Of a stretch of DNA of 64,000 bases, positions 25,114 through 35,891 are shown piece after piece. The position numbers and the translations under genes were made by a program. The notes under the pieces were generated by a model. The model made no database searches. It worked only from the letters and a program-made list of their open reading frames with translations, and was not told where the DNA came from. The stretch covers positions 310,001-374,000 of the forward strand of contig RCTD01000030.1 of NCBI GenBank assembly GCA_014898415.1, given 5' to 3'. This DNA comes from Stromatinia cepivora. Its lineage: Eukaryota > Ascomycota > Leotiomycetes > Helotiales > Sclerotiniaceae. Position 1 is the first letter of the stretch; each line of letters begins with the position of its first letter.

Positions 25114-28100
25114 TCATCTGCTCGACTTCATTCTAGTCCTTATGACCCTTGGCGTTGGTCCTCGTCTCCCCGTGGAGCGCCCCAAATCCTCATCTCTAAA
25201 CACCCCATTCAACTCTTGTGTCTCAGCATCATACTGTTCCAAATCCACATCCAAATCCAAATCCTCATCTTCATCCTCGAAAAACTCCGCTCCTGGTTCT
25301 GGCTCTGGTTCTTCCTCTTCTTCGGGCTCCGATTCAGGGCTCGGGGTCTGTATTGCCGCGCGTCTACGTTTAGCTGATCGAGTAGTCGGTGGACTTAATT
25401 CTTCTTCAGGGATAGGAGCAGAAGCTTTACGTTTCGTAGGGGAAACTGGGAGGACGGGTGGCTGAACTGGGGATTTTGGTCTCCTGGGTGTTGCTCTCGT
25501 GAATTCGGTTTCGGGTGGGGGCTCGTAATCACCGGGTTCTAGGAGATCTTCATCGTCTTCGTCGTATGCATATTCATCGCGTTCTATGCTGTGGTGTATT
25601 CCTTCGTCTTCGGAAGATGACCATGAATGTCGTCGATATGCGTAGCCGGTTTTTGGGGCGTCGGGACCAAATTTTTGGGACCCGGCTCCTCCACCACTAC
25701 CTATAAAACCACTAAAACCTACGTTTCCCGCTTCGGGGAGTGGAGTGAGATTTCTTTCGAGGGTTTGGGCATTCATCGCATTGGCTTTTTCGAAATGCTC
25801 CAGCAACGCTTTGAGTTTATTGACATCTCTAGTATTGCCATCTTTGATGACCTTTGGCACGCCGAGTACATCTGCGATGCCTCGATAGCTGCGGTGACGA
25901 TAATGATCTTCGAGGGGAAGATTGGTTCCGGGATCTGAGCCGGGTATGGCGATTTCTTTGCCACAGCCAGGGAATGGACATGCGAATGGATGAGCTTGTT
26001 CTGGGTCAAAGTGGGAAGACATGTGTTGGAATATTTCTGCGCGGTTTCTACCAGCGGTAAAGAAATGACAACCATAGAGACCCCAAGGGCATCTCCCAAG
26101 ATTTCTTTTATCTTCAGCGTATGGAATTACTGGTCTATCTCCCTGTGGAAGATGTGCCTCTCTTTTAGCTAAGGCTCTTTCGCTTTCGGCAACCTCGCCT
26201 TCTCGCTTAGTTATCCAGGAGAGAGTGGCTGCATTTTTGGCCGCAACGCGATTGAGTGTTGCGGTGCGGGCTTGAAGCTCTGGATAAAGTTGGGTGAGTC
26301 AGTTATGGTTAGACGACCCATAAGTGGACGAGGTGCAATCCAGATACGTTTTACGAGTTTTTCAAGATCTGAAATACGCTCTACGAGATTCTCAAGATCT
26401 GGAAGAAAGGAAGGAGTATCAGCTTGATACCCTTCGGAAATGATAAAATGGAGGGAAGAAGGATTTTGAAAGGGTTATTCGCATTGAGGAGATAAGTAAA
26501 CATAGCGGCATACCTTCAATTCGATGTTTTAAATTCTCCGGCTCTTTCGTTCTGATGGCACAGTATACTCTATGGTCATCCAATTGCGCTTCATTGGCAC
26601 CAAGCAATTTTGTGCCACATCTCAAGCAATATTCCTTTGGTAAACCTTGTGGAGATGTACAATGATCGTCATGCTTCTTAATTTCGTCAGGACTCCATGC
26701 ACTCGTATCAATGCCACATTTGGTACAGAACTTTTTATCCTGAATGCGTCGATTATTAGCGGTACAATTGATCACATGAGACCCGCGTTCCGCATCGTCC
26801 TCAGCTGTGCGATTTTGACCACAATCGCCGCAGAATGAAGGCGCTAGATCGAGTGGTCCACGATCCGGTTTATCAAGACATGTGTATCTGTGATGAACTA
26901 GTTCGGCATGATTGCAGATGGCGGTACGAAGTCCGCACTTGTCACAGAATTCGACTATGCCTGGTAAATGATCCGCCATATGGCGAAGAACTTGTTCTGC
27001 TGTAAAACCACTAAGTTTGGCATCGCATACGGGACATTCAATACCATTCCAAAAATTGCGGATCATTTCGGTATCTGCCTCCACTTGATGAGTTTCAAGA
27101 TGCTCTTTCTTCTGCTCCATGGTCATAATGGACCAAGATTCACGCTCACAAAGAGGACATTGCCCTTCTTTTTGAAGTTGAATTAGATGCTGTGAATAAT
27201 GTCTTTGTATTTCAGCATGTTCATAACCAGCCAGGGTCACCGAGCAGACATAGCAGTTGTAGGTTCGTTCCAGTAAGCCATTCCTTAATTTCTGATTCTC
27301 CTCTGCCAGTTGCAATATATCTGTAGGGGTCAAGCGCTGCGTATAAACTGAAGGAGTTTGTAGAGATACTCCTAACGACAATTCTTTACTAGGCCCGTAT
27401 GTGGGTGCCGAGGGATCAAACCCTGGTTCAATGACAGATTGATCTTGAATGTAAGAACGACGTTGCAATGCATCTTTTCGATGTTGATCTGTCATCCAAG
27501 TCTCCCATTTTGGAGTTATCGTCTTCTCGGCGGCGGCTAAAATGAGTCGTGTTTTGTTAATACGAGGCTGTTGAAAGGCATCGACAACGGGTGCTACAGG
27601 AACTGGGTTGAGGTCCACCGGAGGAGGAGGAGGTATTTGACGAGTATGTCTATAACCCCATGGAATAGTATCAGGCTGTACTGTAAAGCTATTAGTCGAC
27701 CATATCGCCTTGAACTCAAGGAAACTTACTGAAAGTTCGCGTGCCTCTTCGCTCAACATAGATATCTGTCTCAGTGAACCAATCGAAGATATACTTTCTC
27801 CAATAACTCTCTGTGGTCCTCCGATCTACGCCAAACACATGGTTCTTATGTGGTCCCACCAAGACAAAGTTCGAGTCAAGAACAGGGTCCCAATCATCAT
27901 ACATTTGTCTAACATTTGCTCTGAAGTTCTCGAGCGAAGTATTATGTTGTTCATCAGTAGTATTCCATTGCCAGATACGTGCAGGCTCTTTATGATCATG
28001 AATGGTGAAAACTCGATACTCCGGACGGAACCAAATATTCGAGAATGTTTGAGCGCGACCGGCGAAAGCCTCAGCCAGTTTTCGACGCTTCTCTGCGTCT

Positions 28101-30264
28101 GAATCATGGCTGTCAACTGGCATGATGACGGACGGGTAGTTCTCCTCACGTTCTATGGCACTGAACCACATCGCAATAGAGCTACCGTCCGGGAAGGTAG
28201 AGTTTCGACGATGACGGTGAACCTTTCTCAATCGTTCCAAGATGTAATCGTAGATCTTCTGATATTCCCAGCGTTTAAATTCCATCTCGATCTGGTAATC
28301 ATCACCAATGAGGTGGAGGCTTAGTGCTTCCTCAGGTTTTATTCCGGGTTCGAGAAGTGGAACTGTTAAAGTGAGCTGACACGATAATGGATTGGCATCA
28401 GGTGCTGGTGGATTCTTTTTTTGTTCTTCGATCCGCTCTTTAAGCCAGTTCCAAGTTTGGGAAGTTACTTCCATACCACCAAAACCAATGTAACGTTGGA
28501 AGTCCTTTCCATTTTGTGAACTATAAAGATTTATATTACGCGAAGGACGATCTCTACCGAAAATGGCAGCGAAAGCTCTAACGAATGCAGGCTGTAAGTG
28601 ATTGATACAATATGGGTGCGGCTTCTCTGAGAGGTCCAAGGGTACTTTCCAGTAACTTTCCGTTGCATTTTGTCGACTAATCAGCCTGACTATCTGAATG
28701 TTATCTGCAGCTGGTTCGACGACATTTAGTTGTGATGGCGCGTATCCACTAACATGACGAACGAAGACTTTCGCGTTTTTACTTGCTGCACCAAGGAGGT
28801 ATTGATCCCTGAGAGAGAGAAAATCGTTTCTGTATTGTATTCTAGTAAAATGAATTGGTGGTAGTATGCGATCTTGAAGATGAACATCAACTAAGAAAGA
28901 CCAATTCGACCTCGGATCTATGTTCAAAAGTTTCGTGACGCTATTTTTGAAATCAAGATATTTTGGTGTGGTTTCTCTCTGTCCAAAATATGAATAAATC
29001 GTATGCTTGGATACTTTCTTTCGCTCATCAGGAAATTCTCTCGCCAAACGACCTAAATCCTCATAGAATTCAGGAGTATGTTCACCAACAAAACGCTCTT
29101 CTTCGATTATGATAGTGAGTTGATCGTGATCCACTTTGCCAATTATTTGCTCAATTACTGGCCACTTTGCTGAAAAGTCTGCGTTTGAATTTATGTGAAT
29201 GGCGATTTGTAGTGGTATGTCTATCTTACGTGGATCTGTCTGGCGATAGATATCAACGTTGAAGCACAAGTCCGAATCCGCCGGGCAGTCGAGAAGCTCA
29301 TGAGCAGAAGCAAGGAATTCTTCTGGGGTCAGATGTGTACGGCGAGGTTTGTGTTTAGGACCTGGGCCCAATAGATCAAGGTAGAGCCCTTTCAGTGCAG
29401 GCTCTTTACCCGCCCCGCCACGCATGTTAACAACTGAACCCCATCCACAACCACTATCTGCAAAACCTAATTCCTCGACAGAACCAGCACCACCTCGCAT
29501 GCTTACTCGGGGACCTATTGATGTTAGCAGATGTATCATAAAGAAAGTTTAGGAAACAAACGTCGGATTATTTGGTACCCAAAAGCTCTTTCGAGGTATG
29601 AATCCAAGAATTCTAGAGGCTTCTCGGAGTAAACAATTCTCTGTGTTCGAGGGGGAGAAGGTGCGGGATCTTCTTCATCATCTTCAGAATCCCTCCAATC
29701 TGGAGTGAGGACCATGATATTGTTCAGTGTCATTGGAGCTACAGGAAGACCAAAGTGAACCATTGTCATTTTTGTGGCGAGATTGTCGAGTTGTCCATCG
29801 AAACGTCCATCGGGGCCAATGTTTTCATAGTATTCTCTACTTTGTTCATCTCTAACAGCTTGAACCTCATTACTCCACGCCTGAGGGTTGATCAAAATCT
29901 TTTGAATCTCTTCAAAGTGATCATCAAGAACGTCGGATATTTTCTGGGATTTGAGAAGCTCGGCATAATATGCACGAGTTTTTTGCCAAAGAGGACTTTT
30001 GGGGTCAATATCCGGCATCCATTGTAGACTTCGACTTTTGTTTTTAATTTCGTCAAAATTTTTCTTGTCTAATTCTTCATCAAAGTATTTATCAATAGCT
30101 TTGGCTTGCTCACGTCGTAATTGGGAAATTTCCCGCTCCGAGAGAGGTCTAGCATTCCGAGGAGCAACAGAAACTTCGACTGGTTTGATGGGTCCGGGCA
30201 AGAAGTAATCTTTCAAGGTTGAGAATATATCTCCTAGAGCTTGTCCGGGTGGAGTTGCTGCCAT
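25114..30264 (-). CDS. Very large multi-zinc-finger protein of unknown function
   Basis: Five minus-strand exons: 30264..29562, 29514..27730, 27680..26514, 26398..26348 and 26279..25114, all phase-compatible, giving 1623 residues. The introns are short GT-AG. Residues 1-830 show no domain I recognise; 'MRGGAG' occurs twice near residues 240-265. Residues ~970-1200 hold seven consecutive Cys/His modules: 'CYVC..H..H', 'CPLC..H..H', 'CPVC..H..H', 'CDKC', 'CGDC', 'CTKC' and 'CLRC'. A 17-residue microexon codes a leucine-heptad segment that continues as a coiled coil. Two more fingers follow, 'CPWGLYGCHFF..H..H' and 'CPFPGCGKEI..H..H'. The tail is acidic/basic with 'TPRRPKSP' and 'AKRRR' sites, suggesting a nuclear protein. 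Function is unknown; nucleic-acid binding is only an inference. Confidence 0.85.
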
Positions 30265-30508
30265 ATTGGACGATGGTGATTGTGAAAAGGTTAGGAAATG
30301 AAGATGGAGATACTATCTGAACAGATAAAAATCAACAAAGACAAGGAGAAATATACACGCTTAAATTCTCAAAAAATTGAGCTTCAGAAGCTACTCTTTC
30401 CTTTGTCGGCACAACTGACTGAAAAGATGTATTAAGGACGACATCTTTGATTTGCGTGGGATAACTCGCCCACTGCCTCCAATTTCATAGAGTAGCGAAA
30501 TTGCATTG

Positions 30509-30775
30509 TTAGACTTCTTTGATAATGATCAAAGACCAATGCATATGATGATTTTGATTGGATAAAGACAATTCAGGGACATTAAAACAAAAAGATAAGT
30601 CGTTTGCGGTTATGAAAGTCAAAGAACCATTTTCTGCATACATTCTTTGATAGTTATTGAAACTTTGAAGGTTCACTACACGGTAACTTGCGACAGCAAC
30701 ATTTATGGTGAGCCGCTGTGGAAATACTGGTAGGTTTATGTCAGCTATGATAGCAGCTGGCGCATGAGCTTCCAT
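30509..30775 (-). CDS. Possible small hypothetical gene
   Basis: An ATG-initiated, 88-residue frame just upstream of the zinc-finger gene on the same strand. The protein is of balanced composition ('INVAVASYRVVNLQSFNNYQ', 'FCFNVPELSLSNQN') without low complexity or recognised domain. It may be a small gene, an upstream exon of the large gene, or chance. No donor that joins it in frame to 30264 was found. Confidence 0.3.
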   Translation of the reverse strand: MEAHAPAAIIADINLPVFPQRLTINVAVASYRVVNLQSFNNYQRMYAENGSLTFITANDLSFCFNVPELSLSNQNHHMHWSLIIIKEV

Positions 30776-31529
30776 AAGAAAGAAAAGATTGAGATTTCAT
30801 AGTTGAGGTGCCAGTTGAAGTTCGATAGGAAGAGAAAACAAGGGAAGAAAAAGAAAGTCTCAAATGCCAAGTCACATGATTCAAATCAACAAATTTCTTC
30901 CCGCGACCCTCACGAACCTTAAAGTTCTAGGCGGCGTGGAAGATTCCGGATACGAACCCATTGGAAGCTTGACTATAACAGAATCTCAGACCGAGTTCAA
31001 CCGTATTGATGTTGCCTACCTAGCATGAGATACTGTATGTTTTACTGCACCCTCACAGCCATGCAGAACGGTGTGACTTTACACCATATTATAGGATAAA
31101 TCATATTTATGAGAGCCGCGCAAATGTTCATCCATACTCTTATGGACTCAGATCCATAAATCCAGATTCACATTTAAGACAGAGAAGCATACCTTTATTT
31201 GAGCTTCATTTCTCGTAGCACGTGATAACCAAAAAGCATGACCTTGTTGTTCAGGAGATGTCTAGCCGATGGTTTGGACAATGGCTTTAAGATAGTAAAA
31301 ATGGTAGTCAAGATTGACATATGCTGGTGGCCGAATGAATTTCCAAATATACTATTTTCTTTGGCCCAGTCCAAAGTTGGCATTGACTCAAATCGATTTG
31401 ACCATTTATGGATGTTCACATTGGATTGAAACGCGGAGGTTAGATATTTTACTAGGTATCTTGCCATTGCTCGTTCTCCTAATTTACAAAGTATATTTAT
31501 TTCAATTTGACCTATATCCATGATAGTAC
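30776..31529. other. Intergenic, nothing recognised
   Basis: Lies upstream of the minus-strand zinc-finger gene and at the 3' end of the P450 gene. A frame at 31195-31533 on the minus strand begins within four bases of the P450 stop and has no family signal. Confidence 0.5.
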
Positions 31530-33418
31530 TCAAGCAATCGTGGATTTCTTCGACTTTTCCGGCCAGCTCGTCCTTCTCTTGGCTTTTACAAAGAAGTTAT
31601 TTGGACGAATCAGTTGAAATGATGGGTCGTATTCCACAGGCTCGTTACCCATCTTTTCAAACTGATATCTATATACTAACATTGAAAGAATGACTTTGAC
31701 TTCCTGCAGTGCGAAATTGAAACCGATACACATCCGAGGACCAGCTGCGAATGGTATATATGCAGTCTTGTGTCGCTTTTCCACCTTTTCTGTATTCCAA
31801 CGATCGGGATTAAAGTCTGCTGGGGAGTCCCAGACCTTGGGATTATTGTGAATATGATGAATGGCAATAATCATTATGGATCCTTTGGGAATGCGGTAAC
31901 CACCTGGGACGATTACATCGGCGAGAGCGGTACGACCTGGTTGGTAGGAGGGATTGTGGACACGTTGAGTTTCTTTGATAAGGGTCCCAAGGAAGTCAAG
32001 TGAGTTTGCAAGATCAGGTGTCCATTCTGTATCGTCGGTGACATCGTGGTCAACAAGTTCTTGAAGCAAGCGTTCCTGATTGCCGGGATATGAAGCAATA
32101 CTATATAGCAGCCAACTGAGAAGTGAAGCTGTCGTGACGAATCCAGCTCCTATGACAACTAGTGATGCATTGGTGCGGTATTTCTCCGCAAGCTTGTTGC
32201 CTTTCTCATCAGTTGCTCTAGTGAGATAATCAACAATACAAGATGCCTTCAAAGCAGCATCTTGAATGGGTAAATCTTCGGTTCTACTACCTTTAACGTT
32301 TCTGATAGCCTCTTCTATCAACTCTTTCACGTGCGCTTTATTATCCTTCAATTGTTTTGGTGCTCCCCATGGCATGTGAGAATACCAATCTCCCATCGTG
32401 GAGACTTTCTTATTGAGTTCCAAGTTGTGACCAACAAGCCTTACGAGATCATGAAGAGGTGCATCGACCGAGTCAAAATGATGCATCTCCATTCCCAAAG
32501 CTAGTTTCCCGATAGCTGTGGAACCCATTTTGAACATATATTGGTACACATTCCAAGCTTCATCCCGCTCATCCAGTTCATCAAAAACCTTAAAAGCTTG
32601 CTCAGCCGTGTTTTGCATTTGAGGTGTATAATGCCTAACAGCTTTTGGACTGAGTGCTGGTGCTAAGAACTTATGTGTTTCTTTCCATGCTTCGGTATCG
32701 GTATCGGACAAGAAAACACCTGCCATAGGATCTCTAATATTATATAATGGATGATCGGAAGTGATGACTTTTGACCAGTAACCCCCTTCTCCAAAACAAA
32801 CATTGGCTACCTTAGGATCATTAGTATAGTAAGCGGTGCGGCCCATATCTGTCGTCTTGAACACGGGTCCATATTGATCAAAAAGACGTTGATGATTCCC
32901 GAGATGATCGGGGTACACTTCATAGTAGCTCCCGGCGATGGGAAGACCTGTTGGTCCAGGGACATCTCTGACTTGATTTCCATCAATGAGGATACCGATT
33001 GGGGAAGAAGCATCTACGAAGTTGTCCAGATCATCAAGGACTCCATCTTTATCGGTTTGAAACGAAATTCCTAATTGTGTATTAGAGTTTGCGCAGATTA
33101 TTCAAAACATGATGGGTTTACCTGATGGATCCGCAATTGAGAAATTTTGAGCGACGTTATATTGTAGATACTCGAAAGTATTCTGAAGATCAACCTCAAG
33201 TTCTTGAGAAGTCCTGGCTGGCTGACCCAGTAAAATGAAGGATTTCTTGACCATATTAATGTTATATTTGGGTATATAAGGAGAAGAGATTAAAAAATGT
33301 TTGTGGAAACGGGAGATGAAGTAAGTATCAAGTTGGATAAAGTACGAGGACTAACCTCAATGATATAACCAGTCGCTTTGTGGTATCGGCCTACTTTGAA
33401 TAAGTAATCGTAGGCCAT
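31530..33418 (-). CDS. Cytochrome P450 without obvious membrane anchor
   Basis: Three exons: 33418..33356, 33245..33122 and 33070..31530, for 575 residues. The introns of 110 and 51 nt are GT-AG. The proline hinge 'VPGPTGLPIAG' lies ~95 residues in, preceded by a mostly polar segment rather than a hydrophobic helix, so the enzyme may be soluble or peripherally bound. K-helix is 'KETQR', PERF-like region 'FNPDRW', and heme loop 'FAAGPRMCIGFNFALQE' with Cys near residue 510. The I-helix reads 'GAGFVTTASLLSW', with Val at the usual acidic position before Thr. General layout recalls CYP505-type heme domains, but no reductase domain follows. It is divergent from a cytochrome b5/b5-reductase fusion gene ~1 kb away, which could supply electrons. 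Substrate unknown. Confidence 0.92.
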
Positions 33419-34416
33419 TTACGCCCCCCTATTTAGCTTCCCCACTATCAATCATACACCTCCTATCTTTTTTTTTTAAATTAGCTTCTTTGAATAGTTC
33501 TTCTCTTTATTTAGTCCTTATAATTTTATGCTATGAAATGCATGAAATATCATTGGATTTCAATGAATTTATTTTTACAAATTTTATAAGGATGATCAAC
33601 AGGAAAGTTTATTCAAAAAAGCTAATTCTCTCTTAGGGGTTAGAGTTGTGTGGTTGATAGTAGGGCAGGCTAAGTGGGGGCCCCTGAACGGCCGATGATT
33701 ATTCTATGAATATAACAACAACTATCTATCAAAAATTGCTTCATGCAGCTTCAATGACACGATTGCTGAATTTCTTGTGGGTATTTAAACGGCGTCCCCG
33801 TTTCCCGAATTTGGCCGCGGCTCCTCGGTATGTTTCTTCATCAATTTATTATACAACGCTCTGAATAATCTACCTAGGTACCTGTACAACATCCACAAGA
33901 AATTCAAAATAACCTCATAATAACTGGTTCAAAGCGCGCACGACTTTGATTTAGTTTCGAAGCCGCTGAACGGGAGATCCACTTAGTGGGGCCGTTTGTC
34001 CATGCTAGTTTGATCGTTCTGTCGGTAATGACTTTTCAGTAATTGACATCTAAACTTTGGCCTTGGTTAAAAACTTATGATTAGACTCGGATTGCTGGCA
34101 GTGTTCGTTGTACGGTGTAGGTGTAAACTTACTTTTGGCTTTTGGTTATATCCACACATAATGACGTGTATGGCATTAGCTCGAAGTGGCCTCGGAATTG
34201 ATCTCAATAAGTACCTAGGTAATTAATGGCATCAACGAAGTTAAGCCGAAGCTGCTTCCTCGGCCTCCAAAAGCTTGGCTTTTCCTTTCTCTTCGTCGTT
34301 CAAAGTCATTCGTTATTATTGTTGGGAGAAGATTCTCCATCCCACTTGCCTCAACCGTATTCTTCCACATTATCATCATCATCATCACCATCATCACCAT
34401 CATCATCACCATCATC
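33419..34416. other. Divergent promoter of P450 and b5-reductase fusion
   Basis: About 1 kb between two divergent ATGs, a natural place for co-regulation. It contains GC-richer words such as 'cggcgtccccgtttcccg' (~33790) and a CAT/CAC trinucleotide tract next to the right-hand ATG. No gene seen. Confidence 0.55.
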
Positions 34417-34418
34417 AT
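34367..34418. repeat. ATC/ACC trinucleotide microsatellite touching a start codon
   Basis: A run of ATC with interspersed ACC ends as ATCATCATG, so the start codon of the b5-reductase fusion is formed by the last repeat unit plus one change. Length variation here would alter the 5' UTR directly at the initiation site. Confidence 0.9.
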
Positions 34419-35891
34419 GAGTGAAATCAAGCAAATTCCTCTCAGCGAAGTTCAGAAACACAACAAAAAAACTGATCTGTGGCTAGTAATTCATCATAAT
34501 GGTGTGTATTTGCCTCTACATATTGCCAACCATGTGTTGATAGTTTTACAGTTTACGATGTAACAAATTACCTTGAGGATCATCCCGGTGGAGCAGATTC
34601 CTTACTCGAAGTCGGAGGACAGAACTCAACGGTTGCTTTTGAAGATGTTGGGCACTCGGCTGATGCGCGAGAAACGCTGGAATCATTTCTGATTGGCAGG
34701 TTGGAAGGCGCACCTGATGAGGCAGATGAAGATAGAGGACTGCCAATGCCTAAACCAGACTTCAAAGCAAAATCGAAAGATCAAGGCTTTAATGGCGAAG
34801 CTCCACTCATAACCGTAGGTAGGGCTGGACTTAAGATTTTCTCGCTTGGATCTGCGCTTTTCTTGGGCTACGAAGTTTATTCCAAATCACCAAAGATTGG
34901 GTGGCTTCCTGCGCAACATGGAGGATTTTGGAAAGGAGTACTTGTTTCGAGTATTGCTACATTATCTGTTGCGGCAGGAGTGGGACTTTACTTTGAGAAA
35001 GCACTATCAGGATCTGAAAAAAATCCCTATTCATACCCATCGCATTACAAACCAGCCGTTTACATTGCCAAACCAATTACGAAAGTCAAAGGATATCTAC
35101 AGCCGGAAAACTACCAAAAGTTACCGTTAGTGAAAAAGGAAAAATTATCTTCGAATACTTATCATTTAATATTCAAACTTCCAAGAGATGATATGGTACT
35201 GGGTCTTCCAATTGGACAACATATTAGCATACGAGCAGAGATTGACGGGAAGCCTGTTAGTAGATCATATACGCCCGTTTCTAATAACTCTGATCCTGGG
35301 GAACTTCGATTGGTTATCAAGATGTATCCAGATGGGCTACTCACGGGAAAATATTTTCAGCATCTCAAAGTTGGAGACGAGGTTGAAATCCGAGGACCAA
35401 AAGGAGCCATGAGATATCGAAAGGGGATGGTAAAGGAGATAGGAATGATCGCGGGTGGAACAGGAATTACACCGATGTATCAGGTAAGAATATCTATTCT
35501 ACCCTGCAGAACTCAAGCTGACGTGAACAAGTTAATTCGAGCAATATGTGAAGATCCAACGGACAAGACATCTGTTACTCTTCTCTATGGTAACAATAGT
35601 GAAGAAGATATCCTTCTCCGAGAACAGTTAGACGGTTTCGCAAAGAAATACCCCGAGAACTTCAGAGTACATTATGTATTATCCAATCCATCCAAAGATT
35701 GGCAACGTGCTCAAGGATATGTAACTAAGGAGATGGTGGAAGAAAAATTCCCAAAGCCAAGTGACGATAGCAAAGTATTACTTTGTGGACCTCCTGGTTT
35801 GATTGAATCCATGAAAACTGGCTTGGTAGAGTTGGGCTGGCAGAAACCAAGATCTGTCAGTAAACTGCCTGATCCAGTCTTCTGTTTTTAG
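34417..35891 (+). CDS. Cytochrome b5 / NADH-cytochrome b5 reductase fusion
   Basis: Exons are 34417..34501, 34552..35483 and 35532..35891, for 458 residues. The second intron (48 nt) is a multiple of three and stays open, so retention would insert 16 residues. The N-terminal cytochrome b5 fold has axial histidines in 'EDHPGG' (His39) and 'VGHSADA' (His63), exactly the classical spacing. Two hydrophobic segments (~113-136 and ~157-176) follow. The reductase part has the FAD motif 'RSYTPVS' (~266-272), the NADH-binding 'GGTGITPM' (~330-337) and the C-terminal 'CGPPGLIES'. It should pass electrons from NADH via FAD to heme on one chain, at a membrane. Likely users are desaturases, hydroxylases or the divergent P450. 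Confidence 0.93.

Noticed and set aside
30509..30775. Upstream frame as first exon of the zinc-finger gene
   Set aside because: No donor/acceptor pair joins it in frame to the good ATG at 30264, and an in-frame stop precedes that ATG.
31195..31533. 112-codon minus-strand frame at the P450 3' end
   Set aside because: Its reading frame begins four bases inside the P450 stop region, has no domain and looks like 3' UTR sequence.
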